DNA from: Bacteroidota bacterium
Lineage (GTDB): Bacteria > Bacteroidota > Bacteroidia > Flavobacteriales > Weeksellaceae
NCBI GenBank assembly: GCA_023423715.1
Contig: JAFAFC010000005.1
Span: 133,164 to 197,163 of the forward strand
Direction of reading: 5' to 3'
DNA: 64,000 bases
This document shows, piece after piece, positions 7,423 to 16,838 of the stretch. Under the pieces are notes generated by a model, which was not told the origin of the DNA, did no database searches, and saw nothing but the letters and a program-made list of their open reading frames with translations. Positions within the stretch are counted from its first letter, which is position 1. Every line of letters begins with the position of its first letter. A program made the translations under genes and the position numbers.

Positions 7423-9966
7423 ATTAAAAAATATTTTCAAAAGTATCATATATTTTTCTCCTCTGCAACATCTTTAGCAGTTCTTGTAGGATGTAGCACA
7501 ACGAGAAAAGTTCCTGACGGGCAGTTTTTATTAACAAAAAACTCGTACACCTACGAAGATCACAAAGCCCATGCGGATGAACTTCCTGATTATGTTTTGC
7601 AGAAACCGAATAAAAAGCAGCTTTTCTTTTTGCCACTAAGTTTATGGTTTTACAATGCGGCAAATCCAAAATACGACACAATTATTACGGAATATTTAAC
7701 CTATCCATCGGAAATGAGAGATCAAGAATTACGAGATTCTCTTTTCATCAAAAATGGAAAGCCTGAATTGGTGGGCAAATCGTTATTTAAAGATCGTATT
7801 TTGCATAATTTCGGGACACCACCCGTGATTTTAGAACATGGAAAAACGGAATCAAGTGCGGATAATATCAGAAAAAGATTGGTTTTTCGAGGGTATTGGG
7901 ATGCCAAAGTTCAGTTTAACGAAAAACTTGATTCGGCAAGTAAAAAAGCTCAGGTAGAATATAAGATTAACCACCTGCAGCCAACTTTCATTAAAGATTA
8001 TTATTACAATATTTCGGATCCTGAAGTAAAGCGTATTTACGAAAAAAATATAGCCAAATCTATTGTTCGTTCTGGCCAAGTTTTAGATCAAACGAAATTA
8101 GAAGATGAAGTAAAACGTTTGAATGATTTAATGCGTCAAGAAGGCTATTATAAATTCAATAACGCCAATCAGGATATTTATTTTACAGCAGATACATTGA
8201 AGGATCGCAAAAACGTTCCCCTTACCATCGATATTCAAAAAGATTCTATCGGAAGTCCATACAAGAAAACGACCATTGGAAAAATTAATTTGATTGTTCG
8301 AGAAGAAGCCGAAGATCAATTAACTCGAGATTCTTTACGTGGAATCACGTTCCAAAGAGCTGATGAACGCTACAAAATCCCAGCGTTATGGCGACCAATC
8401 ATCCTAAAAACAGGTGATTTGTACGACCAGCGAAATCTGGATCAAACCAAAAAGAACCTCGCTACAATGAATAATTTCACGATTATTCCGACCATCGAAG
8501 AGCGAAAAGGTTCTGATAGTATTTTGGATGTTCAGTATGAGTTGCGTCCACTTCCGAAATATGAATTCCGAGTTTCGACGGATTTAACGTATTCGCAAAT
8601 TTTAAATTTTGGAGTTTCACCCGCCGTTGAATTATTAACTCGAAATGTTTTTGGCGGTGCGGAAAACTTAACAACCAGCTTTTCGGGAACATTTGGTAGC
8701 GTAAAAAACACCAAAAACCCAGACAAACGAGCAATCGCATACGAAATTGCGGCGCAAGCGAATTTGGCTCTTCCAAAGCTATTGTTACCGTTTCGATATT
8801 ATAAAATTATTCCAAAAAAATATTCACCGACATCTTCTATTACATTAGGAACTTCCGTGCAAGAGAATATTGGTTTGGGACGTATTAACTTTAATGCAGG
8901 TCTCAATTATTATGCTACGGTAAATGATATTGTAACGCATCGATTATCGTTGTTTAATACCCAATTAAGTTTTACTCGAAGTAAGGATAAATACTACGAT
9001 TTCTTCCCTAGAGATCGTGATATTCGGGATGATATTTTCCAAATCTACGATCCTGCGTTGTATGCCCAATTCGAAAATGGATTAATCTCTTCGGATGATT
9101 TTACGCAAAAAATTATGCAAGATCCTAATTTTGCTGGCTCTTTAGATCCGAATCAAATGGATACCTATAATTCTTTTGTTCAATCGCTATTTAACAAAGA
9201 CAGACAAACGCAAGACGTTATTATTTCGTCTATTTTGTATAATTTCATTTACAATGAAATTGGGAAGAAAGATTACCCAAATCCATTTTATCTAAATGCA
9301 AAAGTGGAAACGTCCGGAAATATGCTTGGGATTTTTGGGAAAACCAGAGAGCAAGCGGGACAAACATTCGATAGTGAAGTCAAAACGATTTTCGGAACAC
9401 CGTATTCTCAGTTTGTAAAATTTGATTTTGATGTTCGAAAATACTTCCAATTCTTTGGAAATCATACGTTAGTTTTAAGACAATTCGTCGGAGTTGGGAT
9501 TCCTTACGGAAACTCGTCGACGATGCCTTTTGTTCGTTCGTATTTCAACGGAGGATCCAATGATATCCGAGCTTGGCGTGTATTTGGAGGCTTAGGTCCA
9601 TCCGATTCGCAATTGGATGAGCGTGTGCGTTCATACGTAATGGAAAATATGAAACTAACGACTAACATTGAATATCGAATGCCTTTCAATGAAATGTTTG
9701 AAGGAGCAGCGTTTATTGATGCCGGAAACATCTGGAGCTTAAAGAAGAATCAGTTCGGAGATCATTTTACATTTAAAGATTTCATTAGCGAAATGGGTGT
9801 TGGAACCGGTGTTGGACTTCGTATCAACATTGCATATGTTACATTACGATTGGATGCGGCGTACAAAATGTACGATCCGAATAAACCTGTTGGTGATCGT
9901 TGGGTAATCAACAAATGGCAACCACTAAAACCGGTTATTAACTTTGCATTTGGATATCCATTCTAA
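7408..9966 (+). CDS. tamL: TamL: lipoprotein of the BamA/TamA (Omp85) family
   Basis: TamL is the Bacteroidota form of the Omp85 translocation/assembly barrel, anchored as a lipoprotein and thought to work with TamB. From ATG 7408 (852 residues) the signal peptide ends in the lipobox VLVGC (Cys28), followed by STTRKVPDGQFLL, the usual TamL start. POTRA-like repeats cover about 100-390. A 16-strand-type barrel fills the rest, with the Omp85 features GGSNDIRAWRVFGGLGP and SEMGVGTGVGLRINIAYVTLRLD. The C-terminus NFAFGYPF ends in aromatic Phe as expected. A TTG start at 7390 would put six extra residues before the signal peptide and is rejected. Confidence 0.9.
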   Translation: MGSKHIKKYFQKYHIFFSSATSLAVLVGCSTTRKVPDGQFLLTKNSYTYEDHKAHADELPDYVLQKPNKKQLFFLPLSLWFYNAANPKYDTIITEYLTYPSEMRDQELRDSLFIKNGKPELVGKSLFKDRILHNFGTPPVILEHGKTESSADNIRKRLVFRGYWDAKVQFNEKLDSASKKAQVEYKINHLQPTFIKDYYYNISDPEVKRIYEKNIAKSIVRSGQVLDQTKLEDEVKRLNDLMRQEGYYKFNNANQDIYFTADTLKDRKNVPLTIDIQKDSIGSPYKKTTIGKINLIVREEAEDQLTRDSLRGITFQRADERYKIPALWRPIILKTGDLYDQRNLDQTKKNLATMNNFTIIPTIEERKGSDSILDVQYELRPLPKYEFRVSTDLTYSQILNFGVSPAVELLTRNVFGGAENLTTSFSGTFGSVKNTKNPDKRAIAYEIAAQANLALPKLLLPFRYYKIIPKKYSPTSSITLGTSVQENIGLGRINFNAGLNYYATVNDIVTHRLSLFNTQLSFTRSKDKYYDFFPRDRDIRDDIFQIYDPALYAQFENGLISSDDFTQKIMQDPNFAGSLDPNQMDTYNSFVQSLFNKDRQTQDVIISSILYNFIYNEIGKKDYPNPFYLNAKVETSGNMLGIFGKTREQAGQTFDSEVKTIFGTPYSQFVKFDFDVRKYFQFFGNHTLVLRQFVGVGIPYGNSSTMPFVRSYFNGGSNDIRAWRVFGGLGPSDSQLDERVRSYVMENMKLTTNIEYRMPFNEMFEGAAFIDAGNIWSLKKNQFGDHFTFKDFISEMGVGTGVGLRINIAYVTLRLDAAYKMYDPNKPVGDRWVINKWQPLKPVINFAFGYPF

Positions 9967-9985
9967 ACCAAAGTGTTTATTCAAA

Positions 9986-10020
9986 ACATAAAAAGCTCCG
10001 AATTACGGAGCTTTTTATGT
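9986..10020. terminator. Bidirectional terminator between tamL and clpS
   Basis: A 15-bp perfect stem (ACATAAAAAGCTCCG with its complement) around loop AATTA, with A/T runs on both sides, serves both converging units. Confidence 0.88.
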
Positions 10021-10021
10021 T

Positions 10022-10336
10022 TTATTCAATTTCACTTGTTAAACCTCGTGAAAGTAATTTTTTATGCATTGGGAGCAGTTTCTCCATCGGACCGGATTTC
10101 ACTGTACATTTCCCTTTGTAATGAACCAAAATGGTGCATTGTTCGGCTTGAATTAATGTATGTCCGCAAATCTCAATTAAACATTCGATAACGAAATCAA
10201 AGGTATTGACTTCATCGTTGTACAAAACCAATTTGCTTTCTTCATCCGTTTCTTCCATCACGAGAATATCCTCTTCCCACTTTCGTTGCGGATGATCGTA
10301 ATCGTGAATACTAAAAATCGTTTTACTCATCTTCAT
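10022..10336 (-). CDS. clpS: ClpS adaptor of the Clp protease
   Basis: ClpS binds N-degron substrates and delivers them to ClpA/ClpC-ClpP. The 104-residue protein has a variable N-terminal tail and then the ClpS core. LVLYNDEVNTFDFVIECLIEICGHT (about 36-60) holds the substrate-pocket Asn-Asp and the hydrophobic gatekeeper region. AEQCTILVHYKGKCTVKSG and MHKKLLSRGLTSEIE complete the fold. It lies 4 bp after the CNNM/CorC gene and is co-transcribed with it. Met1 and Met3 are both possible starts. Confidence 0.93.
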   Translation of the reverse strand: MKMSKTIFSIHDYDHPQRKWEEDILVMEETDEESKLVLYNDEVNTFDFVIECLIEICGHTLIQAEQCTILVHYKGKCTVKSGPMEKLLPMHKKLLSRGLTSEIE

Positions 10337-10340
10337 TTTT

Positions 10341-11696
10341 TTAATTATCCGTCATTTCTACAAAATCCTGATCTTCATCTGAACCTTCATAAATCAACTC
10401 TACCACATCAACGGATTTGTTTTGCATTTTCAAAATCTTAAAATGATAATCCAAAATATCAAATTCTTGATTTTCTTCTGGAATATCTTCTAATTTATGC
10501 AAAATAAAACCTGCTAAAGTATTGTAATCGCCATCATCTGAAAGCGGCAACGCTTTCGGCAAATAATCGTTAATCTCTTCTAAAGGCTGCGTTGCTTGCA
10601 CCCAAAATGTGTTTTCTCCTACTTTATCAACAATTTGATCTTCATCATCTTCCTCATCTTGGATTTCACCAACTAATTCTTCTAGAATATCTTCCAAAGT
10701 AATTATCCCTTCCGTACCTCCAAATTCATCAATAACGATCGCTAAATGCTGCTTTTTCATTTGGAAAATCTTCAACAAATCGGAGATTTTCTTACTTCCA
10801 ATGACGAAGAACGCTTCACGCATTAATTCACGTAAATCGTCGTGCGAAATATTACCGCTACGCTTGATAAACTCCCGAATAATTTCTTTCGTGTACAAAA
10901 TACCAATCACATTATCGATGGAATCTTCATAAACTGGAATACGAGAATAACCGCTTTCCATGATGATATCAATGATTTCGTTAATTGGGTCTTCAATATC
11001 GATAGACAAAATGTTTTGTCTAGGAACCATAATTTGTTTCGCAGAATGATCTGTAAAATCAAAAGCGTTTTTGATGATTTCGTAGTTTTCTTCTTCAATC
11101 TCACCCGAATCCGCACTTTGTTTTACCAAAAGCTGAAGTTCCTCAGTTGAATGAATATCTGCATCACTAACTGGTGGAATGTTGATTAAACGTAAAAAAC
11201 CATTAGACATGGAATTCATTAACCAAATAATTGGTTTACAAATAATCGTGAACCAACGCAAAGGATACGCAATGGCCATTGTTGTTTGCTCCGCCTTACG
11301 AATCGCAATGGATTTCGGAACCAATTCTCCAAAAACAATATGCAAAACCGTAATAATCGCAAAACTAATCACCAACGAAATGGTTGTAATCGTGCTTTCG
11401 GCAAGGTTTAAATTGAAATAGTGAAAAACCTTATCAACAACATGATGCATTGCACTTTCCCCAACCCAACCTAAAGCTAGTGAAGCCAAGGTAATACCAA
11501 GCTGGGTTGCTGATAAATACGCATCTAATTGTTTGATAATATGTTCAGCTTGTTTTGCCAAAGCATTTCCTTCGGCAGCTTTTAGCTGTATTTGGGAATA
11601 TCTAACTTTTACAATTGAAAATTCGGCTGCTACGAAAAAGCCGTTAAGTAATACTAAGAATAAAGCTAATAAAAGCTTGACTATGTCCGAGTCCAT
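10341..11696 (-). CDS. CNNM/CorC (hemolysin-like) membrane protein with CBS pair
   Basis: The 451-residue protein has the order CNNM membrane domain (1-~195; start LLLALFLVLLNGFFVAAEFSIVKVR), CBS pair (about 210-330; ENYEIIKNAFDFTDHSAKQIMVPR, then GFGGTEGIITLEDILEELVGEI-type text) and CorC_HlyC C-terminal domain. Members are implicated in Mg2+ or Co2+ homeostasis; the old 'hemolysin' name is misleading. GldE of gliding bacteria belongs to the same family, but gldD is not next to it, so I do not call GldE. It leads a unit with clpS. The promoter is at 11720-11748. Confidence 0.85.
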   Translation of the reverse strand: MDSDIVKLLLALFLVLLNGFFVAAEFSIVKVRYSQIQLKAAEGNALAKQAEHIIKQLDAYLSATQLGITLASLALGWVGESAMHHVVDKVFHYFNLNLAESTITTISLVISFAIITVLHIVFGELVPKSIAIRKAEQTTMAIAYPLRWFTIICKPIIWLMNSMSNGFLRLINIPPVSDADIHSTEELQLLVKQSADSGEIEEENYEIIKNAFDFTDHSAKQIMVPRQNILSIDIEDPINEIIDIIMESGYSRIPVYEDSIDNVIGILYTKEIIREFIKRSGNISHDDLRELMREAFFVIGSKKISDLLKIFQMKKQHLAIVIDEFGGTEGIITLEDILEELVGEIQDEEDDEDQIVDKVGENTFWVQATQPLEEINDYLPKALPLSDDGDYNTLAGFILHKLEDIPEENQEFDILDYHFKILKMQNKSVDVVELIYEGSDEDQDFVEMTDN

Positions 11697-11719
11697 TAAT
11701 AATTATACAATATAATGTG

Positions 11720-11748
11720 CAAAGATACTATTTTTTTGAAAACTCCAA
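11720..11748 (-). promoter_or_regulatory. Promoter of the CNNM/CorC-clpS unit
   Basis: On the minus strand TTG (11746-11748), an 18-bp spacer and TATCTTTG (11720-11727) match the Bacteroidota pattern; the leader is about 20 nt. Confidence 0.6.
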
Positions 11749-11754
11749 TTTTAA

Positions 11755-11788
11755 CAAAAAAAGCACCGGAATAAAATTCCAGTGCTTT
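11755..11788 (-). terminator. Terminator of the atp operon
   Basis: A stem AAAGCAC-GGAA/TTCC-GTGCTTT with one mismatch, followed on the minus strand by a T-run, 22 bp after the atpG stop. It sits directly against the next promoter. Confidence 0.8.
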
Positions 11789-11810
11789 TGTATAAATTGA
11801 AATTTATTTC

Positions 11811-12677
11811 TTACGAATTCTTCAACGCTTCTGCTCCAGAAACAATCTCCAAGATTTCGTTGGTAATTGCAGCCTGACGCGCTTTGTTGTAGAAAATAAC
11901 CAAATCGTTTTTCAATGCCTGCGCATTGTCTGTCGCTTTGTGCATCGCTGTCATTCTCGCTCCGTGCTCAGATGCAACAGAATCTAGAACCGCTTTGAAC
12001 AATTGCGTTTTGATTGATTTTGGAATCAAATTATCCAAAATTTCATTACGGCTTGGTTCGAAAATATAATCCGTTTCTACACCAGCAACTTCATCTTGTT
12101 CAGGCATTGAAATCGGTAATAATTTTTCTGTTTGAATTTCTTGTGTTGCAGCGTTTACGAATTTGTTGTAAATGATATATACTTCATCAAAAGTACCATC
12201 TACGAAATCCTTCATCGCACGAATTGCAACGTTTGATACCCCTTCGAAAGTTAAATTATCGAACAATAAACTATCGTTACTATACACTTCTTTTTGCTTT
12301 CTTACGGCATCGTACGCTTTCTTACCAATCGTTACAACACTTGTTTCAACGTTTCCGTGCGCTTGTAATTGGTGGTTAAGCTCTTTTACTACTGAAGAGT
12401 TGAAAGCTCCCGCAAGACCTCTGTTAGACGTCACTACGATGAATAAAACTTTCTGTACTTCTCTTTCTTGTGCATAAACAGAAACCTGGTCTACACTCGA
12501 ACTAGAATTGACATTCTGGATAAGCTCTTGTAATTTCTCAGAATAAGGTCTTAACATCTGAATCGCATCTTGTGCTTTTTTCAACTTTGCAGCAGATACC
12601 ATTTTCATAGCACTTGTAATCTGCATCGTAGATGAGATGGATGTAATTCTTCCTCTGATTTCTTTTAAGTTTGCCAT
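11811..12677 (-). CDS. atpG: ATP synthase F1 gamma subunit
   Basis: Gamma is the rotating central stalk of F1. The 288 residues start with ANLKEIRGRITSISSTMQITSAMKMVSAAKLKKAQ, the conserved N-terminal coiled-coil helix. They end with ASEHGARMTAMHKATDNAQALKNDLVIFYNKARQAAITNEILEIVSGAEAL, the C-terminal helix that inserts into the alpha3beta3 ring. VTSNRGLAGAFNSSV marks the Rossmann-like part. It is the last gene of this operon; no atpD or atpC follows. Confidence 0.97.
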   Translation of the reverse strand: MANLKEIRGRITSISSTMQITSAMKMVSAAKLKKAQDAIQMLRPYSEKLQELIQNVNSSSSVDQVSVYAQEREVQKVLFIVVTSNRGLAGAFNSSVVKELNHQLQAHGNVETSVVTIGKKAYDAVRKQKEVYSNDSLLFDNLTFEGVSNVAIRAMKDFVDGTFDEVYIIYNKFVNAATQEIQTEKLLPISMPEQDEVAGVETDYIFEPSRNEILDNLIPKSIKTQLFKAVLDSVASEHGARMTAMHKATDNAQALKNDLVIFYNKARQAAITNEILEIVSGAEALKNS

Positions 12678-12690
12678 TATTCTATAAAGG

Positions 12691-12747
12691 TTTCAAGTTT
12701 TCTAGGTTTCAGGTTTAAGCAAAATTGACTAAACCTGAAACTTGAAA
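12691..12747. repeat. Intercistronic inverted repeat between atpA and atpG
   Basis: A 12-bp perfect stem (GTTTCAGGTTTA 12706-12717 / TAAACCTGAAAC 12730-12741) has a 12-nt loop. The outer arm TTTCAAG (12691-12697) can pair with CTTGAAA (12741-12747) past an 8-nt bulge. No T-run follows, so it is not a normal terminator. It may be an mRNA-processing or stability element, or a REP-like palindrome. Confidence 0.6.
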
Positions 12748-12753
12748 TTAATT

Positions 12754-14331
12754 CTAATTAAATTTTGAAGCGATATCGCTTGCAGCAGATTTCAATACGT
12801 CTGTTACGTTATTGTCAATCTTTCCAGATTTGATTGCAGCCATTGTTTCAGGGTGCTTCGCCTTCAATAACTCAACATAGTCTTTCATGAATTCTTTTAC
12901 TTTCTTAACAGGAACACTTCTTAACAAGTTTTCTGTACCTGCATAAACCATTGCAACTTGCTCCTCTACTGGAAGTGGAGAGTTTACTGGTTGCTTCAAG
13001 ATTTCCACGTTTTTCTCACCTTTAGAGATTACAGACAAAGTAGCTGCGTCTAAGTCTGATCCGAATTTAGCAAACGCTTCTAATTCTTTATATTGAGCCT
13101 GGTCTAATTTTAAAGTACCAGATACTTTTTTCATTGATTTAATCTGTGCATTACCTCCAACACGAGATACAGAAATACCTACGTTGATCGCTGGACGAAC
13201 CCCAGAGTTGAATAAATCAGACTCCAAGAAAATCTGTCCATCTGTAATCGAAATTACGTTTGTTGGGATATATGCAGAAACGTCACCCGCCTGAGTTTCA
13301 ATAATTGGAAGGGCTGTTAAAGATCCTCCTCCTTTTACGATTGGCTTCAACGATTCTGGAAGGTCGTTCATTTGCTTTGCAATATCATCATCAGCGATAA
13401 CTTTTGCAGCTCTTTCTAACAATCTTGAGTGAAGATAGAAAACGTCCCCTGGATAAGCTTCACGGCCCGGTGGTCTTCTTAATAATAAAGAAAGCTCACG
13501 ATACGCAACCGCTTGTTTAGAAAGATCATCATAAACGATCAATCCTGGACGTCCTGTGTCTCTGAAATATTCTCCAATTGCAGCACCAGCCATTGCTGAA
13601 TATACCTGCATTGGAACTGGATCTGAAGCGTTAGCTGCAACGATAACCGTATACGCCATTGCTCCTTTATCTGTTAACGTCTGAACAATCTGAGCAACCG
13701 TAGATGCTTTTTGTCCAATCGCTACATAAATACAATATACTGGTTGACCAGCATCGTAAAATTCTTTTTGATTGATGATCGTGTCAATAGCAACCGTAGT
13801 TTTACCTGTTTGACGGTCACCAATGATAAGCTCTCTTTGCCCTCTTCCTACTGGAATCATTGAGTCAACAGCTACAATACCCGTTTGTAAAGGCTCTGTT
13901 ACTGGTTGTCTGTAGATTACCCCTGGAGCTTTTCTTTCCAATGGCATTTCGTAAAGTTCACCTGTGATAGGTCCTTTACCGTCGATTGGGTTACCCAATG
14001 TATCTACAACACGTCCTAGCATTCCTTCTCCTACTTTGATAGAAGAAATTCTATTTGTTCTTTTTACTGTATCTCCTTCTTTAACCAATTTGGATTCACC
14101 TAATAAAGCTACCCCAACGTTATCTTCTTCAAGGTTCAATACAATCCCTTCAACATCTGAAGAGAAACGTACTAATTCTCCGTATTCAACATTCTGAAGA
14201 CCGTATACACGAGCGATACCATCACCGATCGTCAATACTGTTCCAACTTCCTCGATGTTCGACTGCGTGTCGAAATTCGCTAACTGTTGTTTTAAAATTG
14301 CTGATACTTCAGCTGGATTTATTTCTGCCAT
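12754..14331 (-). CDS. atpA: ATP synthase F1 alpha subunit
   Basis: Alpha is the non-catalytic nucleotide-binding subunit of F1. The 525-residue protein has the beta-barrel N-terminus (GIARVYGLQNVEYGELVRF) and the P-loop GDRQTGKTTVAIDT. It also has the catalytic-site 'arginine finger' region (ISDGQ-like SITDGQIFLESDLFNSGVRPAINVGISVSRVGGNAQ) and the helical C-terminus. PGREAYPGDVFYLHSRLLERAA is the family signature. It is 16 bp downstream of atpH. A hairpin separates it from atpG. Confidence 0.98.
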   Translation of the reverse strand: MAEINPAEVSAILKQQLANFDTQSNIEEVGTVLTIGDGIARVYGLQNVEYGELVRFSSDVEGIVLNLEEDNVGVALLGESKLVKEGDTVKRTNRISSIKVGEGMLGRVVDTLGNPIDGKGPITGELYEMPLERKAPGVIYRQPVTEPLQTGIVAVDSMIPVGRGQRELIIGDRQTGKTTVAIDTIINQKEFYDAGQPVYCIYVAIGQKASTVAQIVQTLTDKGAMAYTVIVAANASDPVPMQVYSAMAGAAIGEYFRDTGRPGLIVYDDLSKQAVAYRELSLLLRRPPGREAYPGDVFYLHSRLLERAAKVIADDDIAKQMNDLPESLKPIVKGGGSLTALPIIETQAGDVSAYIPTNVISITDGQIFLESDLFNSGVRPAINVGISVSRVGGNAQIKSMKKVSGTLKLDQAQYKELEAFAKFGSDLDAATLSVISKGEKNVEILKQPVNSPLPVEEQVAMVYAGTENLLRSVPVKKVKEFMKDYVELLKAKHPETMAAIKSGKIDNNVTDVLKSAASDIASKFN

Positions 14332-14347
14332 TGTATGGTTAATTTTC

Positions 14348-14887
14348 TTAGTTTAATTGAAATTCTTTTTGAACTTTATTCAGTTTTGTCTTTACAGACG
14401 CATCAACTTGCTGATCTCCTACTCTTAGGATATATCCTCCTAAAATTTCAGGTTTTACAACCGTTTCAAGATCAAACTGAGAACCTGCATTAACAAGCGA
14501 TGTTGATTTTAAAATATCTTCAACCGTCTTTTGAGACAATTGAACTGCAGACGTGATAGAAATTTTTTGCACACCGTTCAACTGATCAACTTTTGTGATG
14601 AACCCTTGCGCAATCTCATCTAGATGAGTTTCTCTACCATGCGTGATAACCAACTTTACTAAATTTTGAACCACTGGAGAAAATCCTTTGAAGACTTCCT
14701 GAGCTGCGGCCAATTTCTTTTTATAATCGATAAAAGGTGTTGCAAAAAACAATCTCAAATCCGGAGAATTCGATAGAATCTTGCTTACGTCCTTCATTTC
14801 TGCATAGACCACAGCTGTTTGCCCAGCTTCTTGTGAGAAGTCTAGTAAACCTTGTGCGTATCTTCTTGCTACTTTACTGGTAAGCAT
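14348..14887 (-). CDS. atpH: ATP synthase F1 delta subunit
   Basis: Delta (OSCP) links F1 to the peripheral stalk. The 179 residues begin SKVARRYAQGLLDFSQEAGQ, the typical N-terminal six-helix bundle. They end with EILGGYILRVGDQQVDASVKTKLNKVQKEF, the family C-terminal signature. It lies 2 bp after atpF and 16 bp before atpA. Confidence 0.95.
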   Translation of the reverse strand: MLTSKVARRYAQGLLDFSQEAGQTAVVYAEMKDVSKILSNSPDLRLFFATPFIDYKKKLAAAQEVFKGFSPVVQNLVKLVITHGRETHLDEIAQGFITKVDQLNGVQKISITSAVQLSQKTVEDILKSTSLVNAGSQFDLETVVKPEILGGYILRVGDQQVDASVKTKLNKVQKEFQLN

Positions 14888-14889
14888 TC

Positions 14890-15384
14890 TTAGTTTTGAT
14901 TAGTATTGTTTAAATAATTTTCTACCAATGTATTTTGAGCATCAGTATTATCAAGCTTTTGCTTCAAGATTTGCTCTGCAATACCCACAGAAAGAGCACC
15001 AATTTGGCTCTTAATATCAGCCATAGCAGCAGATTTTTCAGATTGAATGCTTTGTCTCGCTTGTTCAATCATTTTATCTCCTTCAGATTTTGCTGCATCT
15101 TTTGCATCAGCAACAATTTTATCTTTCATCTCACGTGCATCTTTCAAGATTGCATCACGTTCGATTTTAGCTTCACGAATGATTCTTTCGTTATCGGCTT
15201 TAAGATCTTCCATTTCTTTTTTAGCCATCTTAGCTTGGTTAAGAGAATCAACGATAAAAACCTCTCTTTCTTCGATCGATTTCATAATTGGTCTCCAAGC
15301 ATATTTCCCTAGAAGCATCAATAAGATGAAAAATACGACAGCTGTCCAGAAAATATTACCAATTGAAGGAGTTAGTAAGTCCAT
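14890..15384 (-). CDS. atpF: ATP synthase Fo b subunit
   Basis: The b subunit is the peripheral-stalk dimer. The 164-residue protein has one N-terminal membrane helix (NIFWTAVVFFILLMLLGKYAW), then GRPI-like WRPIMKSIEEREVFI. A long charged coiled coil rich in Lys, Glu and Ala runs to the C-terminus. The single b gene (no b') is usual for Bacteroidota. It is downstream of atpE in the same operon. Confidence 0.95.
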   Translation of the reverse strand: MDLLTPSIGNIFWTAVVFFILLMLLGKYAWRPIMKSIEEREVFIVDSLNQAKMAKKEMEDLKADNERIIREAKIERDAILKDAREMKDKIVADAKDAAKSEGDKMIEQARQSIQSEKSAAMADIKSQIGALSVGIAEQILKQKLDNTDAQNTLVENYLNNTNQN

Positions 15385-15479
15385 TGTATATCAATTAAGA
15401 TTTATGTGTAAAAATATGTTAACTTTTTTAATGTAAAGAATTCTACAAACCAACCGTTTGTAGAATTCTTACTTGTTTC

Positions 15480-15689
15480 TTATCCGTTTCCTAGTAATGC
15501 TACTACGATTCCGAAAAGACCAGCACCCTCGATAAGAGCTGCTGCGATAATCATTGCAGTTTGGATTTTTCCTGATTGCTCTGGTTGTCTAGCGATACCT
15601 TCCATAGCGCTTCCACCGATTTTTCCAATTCCTAATCCAACTCCAAGAACTGCTAAACCAGCTCCGATTGCTGCGATACTACCTGTCAT
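15480..15689 (-). CDS. atpE: ATP synthase Fo c subunit
   Basis: The c subunit forms the proton-driven rotor ring. The 69 residues make two membrane helices around the polar loop RQPEQSGKI (34-42). The ion-binding acid is Glu54 in AALIEGAGLFG. It is followed by Gly-Ala rather than the Glu-Ser/Thr pair of sodium-binding rings, which points to protons. The glycine-rich first helix (GAGLAVLGVGLGIGKIGG) is normal. Confidence 0.96.
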   Translation of the reverse strand: MTGSIAAIGAGLAVLGVGLGIGKIGGSAMEGIARQPEQSGKIQTAMIIAAALIEGAGLFGIVVALLGNG

Positions 15690-15746
15690 AATACTATAAT
15701 TTAAAAAGTTGATATTTGTTTTTTGTTTCTTTTCTATTCTAATTTC

Positions 15747-16838
15747 TTAGTGATCGTGGTGAGGCTCCTCAACCGCAGATCCAATAAATAACGCTGTTAA
15801 CATCGTGAAGATATACGCTTGCAATGCTGCAACTAACACTTCCAATACATAGATAAACAACGTTAATCCTAAAGATACTGGAGCGATCATATATGTTTTC
15901 ATGATGAAAATAAGCGCGATCAAACTCATGATGATAATGTGTCCCGCAGTCATGTTTGCAAAAAGACGAATCATCAAAGCGAATGGTTTCGTAATAATTC
16001 CTAATAATTCTACTGGAACTAAGATGATGTATACTAAAATTTTACCACCGATTGGCATGTTATTCCCCAATGGATCTAGCATGTGCATCCAATACGTTTT
16101 TCTACCGCTTAAATTAACAACTAACAAAGTGAATACGGCTAATACCATTGTAAATGCAATATTTCCTGTTGTATTTGCTGCTCCTGGAACTAATCCAAGG
16201 ATATTCAAAATCCAAATAAATAAGAATAAAGTAGTTAAATACGGTACGTATTTTCTGTATTTTTTTGCTCCAATGTTTTGCAAAGCGATATCGTCTCTTA
16301 CGAAAAGAACGATTGGTTCTAAGAATTTCGCAATTCCTGATGGAACGTTTGATTTTTTGTAAGAAGCCTTCATACCGAAAGCCAAAAGAATAATAATTAA
16401 AGCAGCAAGCATCATTTGAGCAACTACTTTTGTAATAGAGAAATCTAGAGGTTTAGCATTTGTTGGATGCTCTACTCCTTTTGCGTCTTTCTCCATTGTT
16501 AAAGTTCCAGCCGCGTCTGTTTCGTAAACTTTTCCGTGATAGATTTTGTAGAATTTACCATCTACTTCTGCTACTTTTTCTAATTCGTGACCGAATTCGT
16601 TAGAACTGAAAATATGAAGTCCGTTATTCCAAAGAATTACAGGTAGGGCAATTCCTACAGAATTTTCTCCCTCACCCCACAAATGCCAGTTGTGTCCATC
16701 GGCAATGTGATGCATGATAAATGGTACAGGATTGTATTTTTCTTCTTTTCCAGTTTCGGCATGCCCTTCAGAAGCGCTTGCAAACCCTAATGAGAAGGCA
16801 AACATTGAAAGAACAAGTAACAGTTTTTTAAAACCCAT
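15747..16838 (-). CDS. atpB: ATP synthase Fo a subunit
   Basis: Subunit a forms the proton half-channels. At 363 residues it is longer than the E. coli protein. The extra length is an N-terminal signal-like segment (KKLLLVLSMFAFSLGFASASEG) and an extracytoplasmic region to about residue 140, a common form in Bacteroidota. The core keeps the essential arginine in PFALMIRLFANMTAGHIII and five or so membrane helices. It precedes atpE and follows the small AtpI-like gene. Confidence 0.95.
   Translation of the reverse strand: MGFKKLLLVLSMFAFSLGFASASEGHAETGKEEKYNPVPFIMHHIADGHNWHLWGEGENSVGIALPVILWNNGLHIFSSNEFGHELEKVAEVDGKFYKIYHGKVYETDAAGTLTMEKDAKGVEHPTNAKPLDFSITKVVAQMMLAALIIILLAFGMKASYKKSNVPSGIAKFLEPIVLFVRDDIALQNIGAKKYRKYVPYLTTLFLFIWILNILGLVPGAANTTGNIAFTMVLAVFTLLVVNLSGRKTYWMHMLDPLGNNMPIGGKILVYIILVPVELLGIITKPFALMIRLFANMTAGHIIIMSLIALIFIMKTYMIAPVSLGLTLFIYVLEVLVAALQAYIFTMLTALFIGSAVEEPHHDH

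Noticed and set aside
8483..8776. Antisense open frame within tamL
   Set aside because: Shadow of the tamL coding frame; low-complexity composition, no start context and no known domain.
10341..11696. GldE call for the CNNM/CorC protein
   Set aside because: Same family, but gldD is not adjacent and no GldE-specific feature is visible.
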